Counted from the first letter of the stretch, positions 40,848 to 49,784 are shown. The stretch: 64,000 nt of DNA from an uncultured Lachnospiraceae bacterium (GCA_944383855.1 CALWRB010000033.1:1-64000); one strand, 5' to 3'. The notes: generated from the sequence alone by a model not told the origin. Numbers and translations: made by a program.

Positions 40848-41185
40848 CTCCCCCTTACCTTGAAATTTTGGTGATATACTTTTCGAAATTTTTTAAAATC
40901 ATCTATCAGATGTTTACTCTATATATTCTCGTTTCCATTCGGAAATCCTCTTTTTTTTCCGTACTTTTTCCGAAAAACTATGCTTTTATCTGTTTTTCAC
41001 AAAAAAGCAGGCAAAAGACGCCGAACGAGTCCGTCAATAATGTATAAAGCCTTCATTTGTGCAGTTCGGATACTTTTTCGGGGAAAATAAAACATTTCGG
41101 CAGGGAGAAATGTGTCTTTTCCTTCCTTTTTTCAGAAAGTGCACGGCTTTACGCGGCTTGTCCGATTTCGTCAATTTTTCCAACA
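40848..41185. other. 338-bp gap, nothing recognised
   Basis: AT-rich between two minus-strand genes. I see no convincing hairpin, promoter pair or coding frame. Confidence 0.4.
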
Positions 41186-41737
41186 TCAAATCCCGTCCTC
41201 TGCCTTCGCTTGGCTTGGCAGACGGTAGCGATAAACCTTTTCATACAGACAATTTCTGCGGTGCAAATACGTTTTTTCGTCTATCTTCTCCGGATAAGTC
41301 ATCAAGCGCAGCGGAAACATCGGCTGCCCCGCTCTCATCGGCGGCTGCAAATAATCATACGGATTCAGCTGAAATCCGTTTCTTTCGTAAAACCCGATCC
41401 TTCTGCGGCTGATCTCATTTTCCGGCAGTTCCACTTCCAACAGCACCGCCTTTTGCTTCGCCGCGATCAGCGCCTGCAAGATCTTCGAGCCCATACCGCC
41501 GTTTCTTTTTTGCGGCGCGACTGCCAAATGCTCGACATATACAAAATCGTCCCATTCCCATATGCCGCAAATACCGCAACAGCTTTCTTCTTCATAAAAC
41601 GCATATAATCGATACTGGCTTTGCGCCAACAGCGCCTCCTGCCCTTCCTGTGTACGCAGTTCGGAAGGCGGAAAGGCTTCTTCCATGATAGCATATGCCA
41701 TCGGGAAAGTTTCTTTTGTGATCTTCTCCCATCGCAT
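41186..41737 (-). CDS. GNAT-family N-acetyltransferase
   Basis: A 183-aa acetyltransferase. The acetyl-CoA loop is QKRNGGMGSKILQAL (about residues 76-90), preceded by the strand VYVEHLAVAP and followed by FYERNGFQLNPYDYLQPP. The last 40 residues are a basic extension. Substrate unknown. CAGAAGGAGGTGTCAGT precedes the ATG. Confidence 0.82.
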   Translation of the reverse strand: MRWEKITKETFPMAYAIMEEAFPPSELRTQEGQEALLAQSQYRLYAFYEEESCCGICGIWEWDDFVYVEHLAVAPQKRNGGMGSKILQALIAAKQKAVLLEVELPENEISRRRIGFYERNGFQLNPYDYLQPPMRAGQPMFPLRLMTYPEKIDEKTYLHRRNCLYEKVYRYRLPSQAKAEDGI

Positions 41738-42004
41738 ACTGACACCTCCTTCTGCAACAGCATACTATAGCGTCCGACAAAATGCAAGACGGGCACTACT
41801 CCCTTTTTTATCCAAATTTTAAGAAAAATCCAAAGGAAATCTTCTTTTTTTGCGGTATAATATGGTAATAAGATTTTTTTGGTACCCTCTTTTTTTCCGA
41901 CCAAGCGAGCGGTACCAAATGATCGGCATCATCAATTTTGAAATTCTTCTACATTATATAATGAAACTATCTGTTACCGTTATTTTTTCCGAAAGGGTGG
42001 TACT

Positions 42005-43285
42005 ATGAAACGGCTTCGTCTTTTATTCTGCAGTATTCTGTTTTTATTCGCACTGCCGCTCAGCATTTTTGCGGCAGATATTTCGATACATACCGCCGAG
42101 GGGGAACTTGCCTGCGATATCCCGCCCGAAATACAAAACGACCGCGTCTTTCTTCCCGCACGTTCTCTGCTTTCCTATCTGGGCAGTGAAGTCACTTGGC
42201 AGGACGAAACGCGCTCCGCTACATTCACTTATGAAGATACGGATTTTCTGCTGACCATCGGCAGCCGCCAAGCGATCGTCAACGGTGAAGCTTACACGTT
42301 AGACGCCGCACCCTATCTATCGCATGACCGCGTGATGCTGCCGCTTTCTTTTATCACGGAAAAATGCGGTATCTCTGCCCTTTGGGACGCGGAAAGCCGC
42401 ACTGTACTTTTGCAGGAAGAAAGTATTTCCGAAGAAAAGCTGAAAGATTCCGTTGTCATGATACGAACCAACCTGATGCAGGGAAGCGGTATCATTCTTT
42501 CTGCCGATGGCATCATCGCGACGAATTATCATGTGATCGAAGGCGCCTCACAGCTGCGTGTCTACTTAAATGACGGGGAATGCTATATCGGTCCCGTTAC
42601 GGTGATCGGATTGGATAGTGCCAGAGATATTGCGATTTTGCAGATCGAACAGACAGGCTTGACCCCCGCTGTCATCGGAGATGACCAAGCGGCATCTGCC
42701 GGTGATGAGGTCATCGTCATCGGCTCCCCGGAAGGAAAGTTCAATCAGGTTTCTTACGGTACCATTTCCGGCAAAACAACAGGTCTGTTGGCAAGCAATG
42801 CCTATGTTTACCATGGCAGCAGCGGCGGCGCGCTGTTTGATAAAAACGGAACGCTGTTGGGCATGACCTGTGCTTACAGCGGAAAACTCTCTTTGTTTAT
42901 CCCCGTTTCGTATCTGCTGCAAACGGACCGTTCCTTAGATATGCCGATCTCGCAAATGGCAGAGCTGACCTCCAAGGTGGAGCAGCCTTTGGACTTGACT
43001 TATACGGAAGATGCGCAAAATTACTATATTTCCTGGACCCCCGCGCGAAATGCGGATCATTATGAACTTTACATTTCCGATGCGGAACACGGTTCTTACC
43101 AGCCTTTGGAAAATTCTCTGCGTAACCGTTTTTACTGGTCCTTCCCGTATGTGCTGTCCATCTCCAAAGAAGCAAAGGGCGGATTCTATCTTCGTGTGGT
43201 CGCAGTCAATGACGGGGTATCTTCCTCTCCGAGCAATGCCATCTATATCCCGCCCACTTCCAGCGCAGACACAACCGCAGAATAA
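42005..43285 (+). CDS. Secreted trypsin-like (S1C) serine protease with copper-amine-oxidase-N and Fn3-like domains
   Basis: A 426-aa exported protein. Signal peptide (1-23), then a copper amine oxidase N-terminal-type domain (about 24-138: PARSLLSYLG, MLPLSFITEKCG), then a DegP-like protease core with His in TNYHVIEGA, Asp in LDSARDIAIL and Ser in GSSGGALF (about residues 275-280). The C-terminal 90 residues resemble a fibronectin type III fold (ISWTPARNADHYELYIS). There is no PDZ domain. The first domain is known to anchor or dimerise cell-surface proteins of Clostridia. A lone TATAAT at 41957-41962 may be its -10. Confidence 0.85.
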   Translation: MKRLRLLFCSILFLFALPLSIFAADISIHTAEGELACDIPPEIQNDRVFLPARSLLSYLGSEVTWQDETRSATFTYEDTDFLLTIGSRQAIVNGEAYTLDAAPYLSHDRVMLPLSFITEKCGISALWDAESRTVLLQEESISEEKLKDSVVMIRTNLMQGSGIILSADGIIATNYHVIEGASQLRVYLNDGECYIGPVTVIGLDSARDIAILQIEQTGLTPAVIGDDQAASAGDEVIVIGSPEGKFNQVSYGTISGKTTGLLASNAYVYHGSSGGALFDKNGTLLGMTCAYSGKLSLFIPVSYLLQTDRSLDMPISQMAELTSKVEQPLDLTYTEDAQNYYISWTPARNADHYELYISDAEHGSYQPLENSLRNRFYWSFPYVLSISKEAKGGFYLRVVAVNDGVSSSPSNAIYIPPTSSADTTAE

Positions 43286-43304
43286 AAACAAAAACGCATG
43301 AAAA

Positions 43305-43334
43305 AAGCGGAAAGCTTATTGCTTTCCGCTTTTG
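43305..43334. terminator. Terminator between the S1C protease gene and rpsT
   Basis: AAGCGGAAAGC (43305-43315) / GCTTTCCGCTT (43321-43331), A-run left and T's right; serves both converging genes. Confidence 0.88.
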
Positions 43335-43347
43335 TTTGCCTTTCGGA

Positions 43348-43608
43348 TCAGATTTTGTTGATCAGTTTTGCAAGAGAAGATTTCTTTCTTGCTACTGTGT
43401 TCTGATGATATACGCCTTTGGAGTATGCGCTGTCGATCACGCTTGCTGCTGCTTTGTAAGCTGCTGCTGCTGCGTCCTTATCTCCTGCATTGATCGCAGC
43501 CAGAACTTTCTTGGTTGCAGTCTTAACCTGAGATTTGATCATTTTATTTCTCAATGTTTTTTTGTTGATGACTTTGATTCTCTTTTTTGCAGATTTGATA
43601 TTTGCCAA
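43348..43608 (-). CDS. rpsT: 30S ribosomal protein S20
   Basis: An 86-aa very basic primary 16S-binding protein. I chose a TTG start at 43608: it gives the canonical N-terminus [11 protein letters not shown] and is 7 bp from AGGAGG. The ATG at 43614 is only 2 bp from the site. The E. coli rpsT start is also a UUG and is part of its autoregulation. A leader of about 160 nt with alternative pairings precedes the gene. Confidence 0.95.
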   Translation of the reverse strand: MANIKSAKKRIKVINKKTLRNKMIKSQVKTATKKVLAAINAGDKDAAAAAYKAAASVIDSAYSKGVYHQNTVARKKSSLAKLINKI

Positions 43609-43640
43609 TGTCATTTCCTCCTAAATTCATTTCTTTTTTT

Positions 43641-43762
43641 GTGGTTACACTTCGGATATTTGGGGAATATCGCTTTTTTACTACTTCCATTAACCACTTT
43701 AGACTGAACTTGTCTTAGACACGAATGGGATATTTTTTGACGCAAAACACCCCGTGGTTAAT
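43641..43762 (-). promoter_or_regulatory. Structured rpsT leader with alternative base-pairing
   Basis: In the transcript, GTGGTTAAT (from 43697 down to 43689) can pair with an upstream ATTAACCAC (43762 down to 43754, perfect 9 bp) or with a downstream TAACCAC (43647 down to 43641, 7 bp) close to the ribosome-binding site. The two pairings exclude each other. Confidence 0.55.
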
Positions 43763-43774
43763 TCAACATCATCT

Positions 43775-43803
43775 ATTTTACCCGATGAACGCAGAGAAGT
43801 CAA
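43775..43803 (-). promoter_or_regulatory. rpsT promoter
   Basis: Minus strand: -35 TTGACT (43798-43803), 17-bp spacer, -10 TAAAAT (43775-43780). Confidence 0.75.
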
Positions 43804-43804
43804 T

Positions 43805-43833
43805 GAATATATTTGAAATCTACAGGGAAAATT
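43805..43833 (+). promoter_or_regulatory. Sigma-F/G-type sporulation promoter of gpr
   Basis: -35 GAATA (43805-43809), 15-bp spacer, -10 GGGAAAATT (43825-43833), matching the forespore sigma-F pattern GHATR-N15-GGNNANNHT. gpr is a known forespore gene in Bacillus. The element abuts the divergent rpsT -35. Confidence 0.6.
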
Positions 43834-43877
43834 AAGAAAAAATTTGTCAATCGCAAAAAAAACAGGAGATGAATCAG

Positions 43878-44888
43878 ATGAAACAGCAGATACCCGCCCG
43901 CAAAAAACCGAATTTCGGCATTCGTACCGACCTTGCCGTAGAAGCAAGGGAGCTGTTTGCGCATTCGAATGCTTCTTCCGAAACAGATGGAATAGAAACA
44001 CAAGAGGAAAAAACAAAAACCTATCTTTTCACCAAAGTGCGTATCACACAGGAAGACGCTGCAAAAAAATTAGGCAAGCCGCTGGGAAGCTATCTTACCA
44101 TCGAATCCCCTCTGCTGCGGCAAAATGATACCGAATGCCGCAATGACGTAATAAAACTGCTTTCCCAAGAGCTGCGCACGCTTGCAAATCTAAAGGAACA
44201 CGCCTGTGTTTTGGTCGTGGGTCTTGGCAACTGGAACATTACCCCCGACGCCTTGGGTCCCAAAGTAGTCAAACGTCTGTTGGTCACAAGACATCTGCAG
44301 GATACACTGCCGGAGGAACTTTCTGCATCGGTCCGTCCGGTCGCCGCCATCAGCCCCGGCGTGATGGGTCTGACCGGTATCGAAAGCGGCGAGATCATTC
44401 AGGGGGTCGTGGAAAAAATGCACCCCGATCTGGTCATCGCGATAGATGCCTTAGCAGCCAGACGTTTCCACCGCATCAATGCCGCCATTCAGATGTCAGA
44501 TACCGGAATCTGCCCCGGCGCAGGTGTCGGCAACCGCCGTATGACGCTGAACCACGATTCGCTCGGCGTACCTGTCATTGCCATCGGCGTTCCCACGGTA
44601 GTCGGCGCGGCCACTTTGGTACACGATACCATGGATCGGCTGTTAGAAGAATTACAGCGCCACACCGACCAAAGCAGTCCGTTTTATGAAATGCTTCGCA
44701 GCATGAATCCCGATGAAAAATACGACCTGATCGAGGAATTGCTCACACCCGACGGAGAGAATATGTTTGTCACTCCCAAAGAAGTGGACGCTGTGATCGA
44801 TCACCTGGCGGATATCATTGCCAATGCCATCAACACCGCACTGCACCCGGGTATTACATTGGAAGATATTCAACAACTGGCATTTTAA
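43878..44888 (+). CDS. gpr: Germination protease (GPR endopeptidase)
   Basis: Made in the forespore as a zymogen, it degrades small acid-soluble spore proteins during germination. A 336-aa protein with the family N-terminus NFGIRTDLAVEARE (pro-region and cleavage zone), VVGLGNWNITPDALGPKVV, and the conserved IAIDALAARRFHRINAAIQMSDTGI core region. The ATG at 43878 is well spaced from AGGAG; the one at 43869 is too close. Shows that this organism forms endospores. Monocistronic with terminator. Confidence 0.95.
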   Translation: MKQQIPARKKPNFGIRTDLAVEARELFAHSNASSETDGIETQEEKTKTYLFTKVRITQEDAAKKLGKPLGSYLTIESPLLRQNDTECRNDVIKLLSQELRTLANLKEHACVLVVGLGNWNITPDALGPKVVKRLLVTRHLQDTLPEELSASVRPVAAISPGVMGLTGIESGEIIQGVVEKMHPDLVIAIDALAARRFHRINAAIQMSDTGICPGAGVGNRRMTLNHDSLGVPVIAIGVPTVVGAATLVHDTMDRLLEELQRHTDQSSPFYEMLRSMNPDEKYDLIEELLTPDGENMFVTPKEVDAVIDHLADIIANAINTALHPGITLEDIQQLAF

Positions 44889-44944
44889 GCGCATTTTTGT
44901 CAAATAAACTAAATTCTTTCAATTTTCTGAAGAAAACCAAAAAA

Positions 44945-45000
44945 AACGGAACTTTCCTGCATCTTTTTTCGTCTGTTTGCTTGAAAGTATCCGTTTTTTT
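44945..45000 (+). terminator. Terminator after gpr
   Basis: AACGGA-ACTTTC (44945-44956) pairs with GAAAGT-A-TCCGTT (44983-44995), followed by a T-run. Confidence 0.75.
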
Positions 45001-45029
45001 CATCCTGAAATTCCCATCCGCCTCGAAGG

Positions 45030-45058
45030 TTGCATTGTACTTTAAAGCATTGTATAAT
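45030..45058 (+). promoter_or_regulatory. Promoter of the 45122-47279 operon
   Basis: -35 TTGCAT (45030-45035), 17-bp spacer, consensus -10 TATAAT (45053-45058). Confidence 0.75.
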
Positions 45059-45121
45059 AAAGTATCAGATTATGCGTATTTCTGCCAAACGGCAGTCAGA
45101 AAAAAAGGAGCGTTTTGTTTT

Positions 45122-45544
45122 ATGCAGGAAGAAACCACTTTTGTGCTGATGCAGAAAAATTCGGATACAGGATTTTTAGAAAAAGAATTGGGCGCATACA
45201 CCATTGCCTCCGGCAGTGAGCTGTTTTTGCGCGGCTTCATGCAGGAGCAGGACGGTACTGCCCTGGTACATTTGTGGCTTGGCTGTCCCAGAGAAACCGA
45301 GGACTGGGAATTTGAAGCCGTTTATGACTATTACGACGAAACCGCGCTTTCGCCTTTTGTTTCCTCCTTTGCGGAGGAAGACGGACATTACGATCCTGTC
45401 TGGCATATCACATTGCCCTACTTAGAAAATCCCGCTGAAATGTCCAAGCTTTTAAACGATATCGCGGCGGCACACGAAGCAGAAATTGCCTCTGTTTTCG
45501 AAGCGATCGCGGATAAAAAGGATGATTATCGTGAAGAAATCTAA
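45122..45544 (+). CDS. Uncharacterised acidic 140-aa protein
   Basis: I do not recognise a family by name. A small soluble, strongly acidic alpha/beta protein (LVHLWLGCPRETEDWEFEAVYDYYD region). The frame runs further upstream, but the ATG at 45122 has AAAGGAG 11 bp before it. Its 3' end overlaps the next gene by 14 bp, so the two are coupled. Confidence 0.7.
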   Translation: MQEETTFVLMQKNSDTGFLEKELGAYTIASGSELFLRGFMQEQDGTALVHLWLGCPRETEDWEFEAVYDYYDETALSPFVSSFAEEDGHYDPVWHITLPYLENPAEMSKLLNDIAAAHEAEIASVFEAIADKKDDYREEI

Positions 45545-46784
45545 ATCAATTCAATTTTTTTGCATATTGTTCGCACTGCTGTTGGGATTGAGCGCTTGCA
45601 TTCACAGCGCTTCCGAACCGATCGCGCAAGATCAGCCGGAATTGACCGATGACCCGAATGCAGAGCAGCCGTCTTTACCGCAAGACATCACGGAAGAAAA
45701 CAATCCCCCTGAGATCGATGAGCAGGCTCCTAATGAAATGCTGCCGGAAGTGAACGCTTCCACAGAACCGGTTTCCTCTGAGAATAAAGGCGGTATCAGC
45801 AGTATCTTTGTCAGTGAAACCACACAATATTGGAATAAACTCAAAGCTGTGGCTTCCGCCGCACAAAGCTACTACGACAGCAAGGGGGCGGAAAAAGAGC
45901 TGATCAGCCGCACCGGGAAAATGTACTGCAACACCAGCGGCGAATACATAAGCGTATCTTCCCTGATCCAACTGGGTTATCTGGACAGCAGTTACAGCTC
46001 GTTTTCCTGTGATATTACACTCTTAAAAAGCTCCGATGTGGCAACACTTTCCGGTGTATCCGTATCGGCAAGCGGTTTTCGCGTTTATACCGCGACAAGA
46101 CAGCCAAACGGAAACAAATACATGATTTCCGACGCAAGCGGGAAAGTCGGCACAGTGGAAGAATCCGATTTTAAAATCCTTCTGACCCGTTACAACCAAA
46201 ACCACGGCACGGTCGGCAGGCTTTCTCCTTCTTCCACGGAATACAGCCGTATCGTCAGCTTCCTGAGTATGTATGAAGGAAAATTTACCGATTATTATAT
46301 CCGCGAGATCAAAAAAGACAATAAGTACGCGGTTGTGACATTTTCTCCCGCGACTAATGTGTCCAACCTGAAACAATACATCATGGTCAATGATAACGGT
46401 TTCTGGGAAGTGGTCTATACGGATATTCAAAAAGATTATTACCGTGTGCAGACGATCAATCAGGTTCTGCCCGATTTCAATATGAATCTTTTGACCAATT
46501 ATAATCTTGCCACATGGAAAAATCAGGTGGTGGCGGACCAAAGAAGTGCCATTGCGCTTTTGATCAACTACGGTCTGGTCGATTATGTGGAAAATATCGC
46601 ATATCAGTGCGGTACCGCGGATTATTGCTATTTCATCGATATTTACGGCAACCGCTTTATCACCTATAAAGACCCCGCTAACGGCAATTACTTTGCGCGT
46701 GCCGTTTCCAGCGATTCCGAAGCGCAGAATTATCTGATAAATCTGACGGGTGTAGATTACGGCTTCCTGTTGTTAGACGAGTAA
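45531..46784 (+). CDS. Lipoprotein with a type IV pilin-like globular region
   Basis: A 417-aa surface lipoprotein. The start is a GTG at 45531 (AAAAAGG 9 bp upstream), not the ATG at 45522, which sits directly on the site. Signal peptide ends at lipobox LSAC. An acidic Pro/Glu linker follows (about 25-95). Then a segment (TQYWNKLKAVASAAQSYYDSK ... SVSSLIQLGYLD) like the outer helix and first strands of pilin or pseudopilin globular domains, including paired cysteines. The last 200 residues are a separate alpha/beta region. Role unknown. Confidence 0.7.
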   Translation: MKKSKSIQFFCILFALLLGLSACIHSASEPIAQDQPELTDDPNAEQPSLPQDITEENNPPEIDEQAPNEMLPEVNASTEPVSSENKGGISSIFVSETTQYWNKLKAVASAAQSYYDSKGAEKELISRTGKMYCNTSGEYISVSSLIQLGYLDSSYSSFSCDITLLKSSDVATLSGVSVSASGFRVYTATRQPNGNKYMISDASGKVGTVEESDFKILLTRYNQNHGTVGRLSPSSTEYSRIVSFLSMYEGKFTDYYIREIKKDNKYAVVTFSPATNVSNLKQYIMVNDNGFWEVVYTDIQKDYYRVQTINQVLPDFNMNLLTNYNLATWKNQVVADQRSAIALLINYGLVDYVENIAYQCGTADYCYFIDIYGNRFITYKDPANGNYFARAVSSDSEAQNYLINLTGVDYGFLLLDE

Positions 46785-46799
46785 GGAGGCATCGAAAGT

Positions 46800-47279
46800 A
46801 TGACAAAAACGAACGCGATGCGTCTGTTAGAACAGGCGGAGATCCCTTACCGCACCGCGGCATACGAGTTTGACGAAAATAACCTCAGCGGTATCCATGC
46901 CGCTGCGCAAATCGGTATTCCCGCCGAGCAGGTGTTTAAAACATTGGTCACCCGAGGAGATAAAACGGGTATTTTGGTTTTCTGTATTCCTGTGGATATG
47001 GAATTGGATCTGAAAAAAGCCGCTGCCGTTTCCGCAAATAAAAAAGTGGAGATGACGCATGTCAAAGAATTGCTTTCCCTGACAGGCTATATCCGAGGCG
47101 GCTGCTCTCCCATCGGCATGAAGAAAAAATATCCGACTTTCTTAGACGAAACAGCGATCTTGTTTGACGAAATCGCCGTCAGCGCCGGTATGCGCGGAGA
47201 GCAGATCATTCTTTCCCCTACCGACCTTGCGGACTACACAGATGCCCATTTTGCAGATGTGACAAAAGAAATGTCTTAA
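46800..47279 (+). CDS. ybaK: Cys-tRNA(Pro)/Cys-tRNA deacylase YbaK
   Basis: A 159-aa trans-editing enzyme that hydrolyses Cys-tRNA(Pro). Family motifs: TNAMRLLEQAEIPYR, then VFKTLVTRGD with the catalytic Lys, and GYIRGGCSPIGMKKKYPTF. It starts 15 bp after the lipoprotein gene on the same strand. Confidence 0.93.
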   Translation: MTKTNAMRLLEQAEIPYRTAAYEFDENNLSGIHAAAQIGIPAEQVFKTLVTRGDKTGILVFCIPVDMELDLKKAAAVSANKKVEMTHVKELLSLTGYIRGGCSPIGMKKKYPTFLDETAILFDEIAVSAGMRGEQIILSPTDLADYTDAHFADVTKEMS

Positions 47280-47293
47280 GCAGAAACAATAAA

Positions 47294-47349
47294 AAGAACT
47301 TACTGCCCGAGTAAAAACAGACAGTAAGTTCTTTTTTTATTCTTCCGTT
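47294..47349. terminator. Bidirectional terminator between ybaK and the SpoIID-domain gene
   Basis: Twelve-bp perfect stem AAGAACTTACTG (47294-47305) / CAGTAAGTTCTT (47332-47343), T-run on the right, A-run on the left. Confidence 0.9.
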
Positions 47350-49655
47350 TCGTAAACCTTTGCCGTTTCGGTCCCGTAAAAATAATGCGAAAGGATTTCC
47401 CGATAATCCATTCCCTGATCCGCCATTGCCTTCGCCCCGTATTGACTCATTCCGACACCGTGACCGTAACCGCCGCCATATACGGAAAGCCCCGTAGCCG
47501 CACCGCTTTCCTCTTTTTGTATCTGCAGTGAGAAAAAGTCGCTTGGCAGCATACTTTGATCTTCCAGTTTGCTTCCGTCCGCCAAAACGAGAGGCACGGG
47601 ATTGCCCAATGTTTTCCTGCAAGGGGATAAGAGCTGACGGATCGCATTTTCCGTCTGCACACGCACCGTCCCCTGTGCAAAATGCAGTTCCACTTCTCTG
47701 ACTACGCCCCCCGCCGCACGGTCGGAAACAGAAATATCTTGCAGCTGCCCCAATCCGCTTGGCTGCTGCATGGCAAACGTACCATCTTTCTGCTCCATCA
47801 TCACCGTATACGGCTTTTCTTTCCAAATTTGTTCCAAATTGGAAGTGGTAATTTCCGAAAGCGCGTCCCAACGGAAGTATACCTTCCATCTGCTCCAAGG
47901 GGAATCTTGATCGTAGCCTTCCGTCATCGGCGCCTTCCAATATGCCAGCCATTCTTCTTCCGTCTGCGGCATCTGCTGTGTCACACCATGCGCTTGGCTG
48001 GTCAGATAAGGCTTGCTTTCCACCGGGAACACCCCGTCTTTCGCCCAGACATCTCCCGAAGCGGCACCCCAGCCGCCCGAAGTCGAGTAAAAATATGTGT
48101 GGCAGACCACATTTTCCCAAACCACGCATTCCCCTGCCGTGCTTTCTACCGCCTCTCTTGCCTCCTCGGCACGCTGCATACCGCCGTAGGCCTGGGAAGC
48201 AACAGTATCTGTCATATGCGCGCCATAAGCGCAATATGCGTTCCCAAACACCGCGTTATACGCATAGCTTCTCGCAACGACCGCCTGCGCCTGCAATGCG
48301 CACAGTCCGAAGGAAGTCGGCATCTCATACGGCACAACCCCCAGCAGATAGGTTTCCATATCCAAGTCATTGACCAAACACAGCCCTTCCTGTGTGTATT
48401 CCGCTTCCAATACGCCTGCGTAGCTTTTTTGGCTTTCCACGATCTCCACACTGCCGCCGTCTTTTGCGCGAACGGTATAAACACCGCTGCCGTCTTTTGT
48501 AAGTGTCAGGCTTTCCTGTTCCGTTTCCTCTGCCCCATCTTTCGAAACAAGCAAACCGCCCTCTGCGCAAAGCGTAACGGTATCGGTATGCGTAAAGCTT
48601 CCGTCCGATGCGGATAACAGCACGCGCACCTCTTGTCCGTCTGCGTAGCCTTTTAACACCGCGGCGCAAACCGTACCGTCTTTTTCATAAAACTCCGCCG
48701 TATCATATCCACAGATCAAATCTGTTTTCTCGGCACGGGCAATGCTGTCGCCCCGCAAATCATAAATCTGTGCATTCTCCGCCCAAGTCATCGCGGGCAG
48801 ATTTCCCAAACGAATCTCGGTATCGCTGACACGTTTGACTGTCGTTTCTTCCATCTGCAAAGCGGCAGATGCCGTCGCCTTCCCTGCCGCAAACGAAATA
48901 TCTCCCACCGTACGGCTCTGATCGGGGTCTTCTGTCGCAAACGTATACTCTCTTTCAGGTGTATACAGATACAGTGTGCCGTTTTCTACCGCATACAGCA
49001 TATTTTCCGCCGTTGGCTCGCTCTGCGTCACTTCTAACAGCGCAAGGATCTCCCCTTCTTTCTCCAAAACCGATAGTTTGGTGTATAGATACGGCGTCAT
49101 ATCATATCCGTCCGCATGGAAACTGCCTTCCGCGCAATAAACCGTTCCTTCCTGCAGCGCAAGCACCACCAGCTCCCTTTGCGAAATGCCGTATGACCAA
49201 AGGCTGTCCTCTGCTCTGCGTTCTTTGAGCGCTTCTTGGTATAGCTCCGTCCATAAACTGTAGGAAACAGGCTGATCTCCGGTTTCTTCCGTCACAACGA
49301 TCTCTTTGGACGCATCGGGATTGATCTGTTCTAACAAACTTCGCATCTGCCGCAAAGAAAGCTCCTCCTCCGGCAAAAAACCTTCCTCTGTCCCGACCAT
49401 CATCTGTAATGACGCTGCCTGCGCGATATACGGCGCGTACCATGCCTTTTCCTCGACATCTGAAAAATCCTGCTCTGCCGCTTCCACTTCTTCCATCGAA
49501 GAAAAAGCCGCCGCGACCATTTTGGCTGCCATCGCTCTTGTCACGGGAAAATCCCCGCCGATCGGACCTTCCTGTGCTTGTACGACTGCCTGCTTGGCGA
49601 AACAGCCGCATAAAAGCAGCATCAACAACACCACCACATATATCAAACGCTTCAT
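47337..49655 (-). CDS. SpoIID/LytB-domain lipoprotein with an SLH-like N-terminal region
   Basis: A 772-aa exported protein. Signal peptide with a lipobox-like LCGC, then a region like one to two S-layer homology motifs (about 35-120: VTRAMAAKMVAAAF, DVEEKAWYAPYIAQAASLQMM), a long middle part, and a C-terminal SpoIID domain (about 440-770: YLLGVVPYEMPTSFGLCALQAQAVVARSYA in part; GYGHGVGMSQYGAKAMADQG). SpoIID-type domains cut glycan strands lacking stem peptides. True SpoIID is about 340 aa with one membrane helix, so this is a larger relative whose sporulation role is unproven. Confidence 0.87.
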   Translation of the reverse strand: MKRLIYVVVLLMLLLCGCFAKQAVVQAQEGPIGGDFPVTRAMAAKMVAAAFSSMEEVEAAEQDFSDVEEKAWYAPYIAQAASLQMMVGTEEGFLPEEELSLRQMRSLLEQINPDASKEIVVTEETGDQPVSYSLWTELYQEALKERRAEDSLWSYGISQRELVVLALQEGTVYCAEGSFHADGYDMTPYLYTKLSVLEKEGEILALLEVTQSEPTAENMLYAVENGTLYLYTPEREYTFATEDPDQSRTVGDISFAAGKATASAALQMEETTVKRVSDTEIRLGNLPAMTWAENAQIYDLRGDSIARAEKTDLICGYDTAEFYEKDGTVCAAVLKGYADGQEVRVLLSASDGSFTHTDTVTLCAEGGLLVSKDGAEETEQESLTLTKDGSGVYTVRAKDGGSVEIVESQKSYAGVLEAEYTQEGLCLVNDLDMETYLLGVVPYEMPTSFGLCALQAQAVVARSYAYNAVFGNAYCAYGAHMTDTVASQAYGGMQRAEEAREAVESTAGECVVWENVVCHTYFYSTSGGWGAASGDVWAKDGVFPVESKPYLTSQAHGVTQQMPQTEEEWLAYWKAPMTEGYDQDSPWSRWKVYFRWDALSEITTSNLEQIWKEKPYTVMMEQKDGTFAMQQPSGLGQLQDISVSDRAAGGVVREVELHFAQGTVRVQTENAIRQLLSPCRKTLGNPVPLVLADGSKLEDQSMLPSDFFSLQIQKEESGAATGLSVYGGGYGHGVGMSQYGAKAMADQGMDYREILSHYFYGTETAKVYETEE

Positions 49656-49784
49656 GCCTTGTCCTCTCCTTGCTTTTTGTTTGTGTTTTTAACAGTTTAT
49701 GCAAGGATATAAAAAATAGTCGTACAAGCCTGCCTTTTTCCTTTGCCGCTTTATTCTTTATCGGGATATCCTAAAAAAGCGCAC

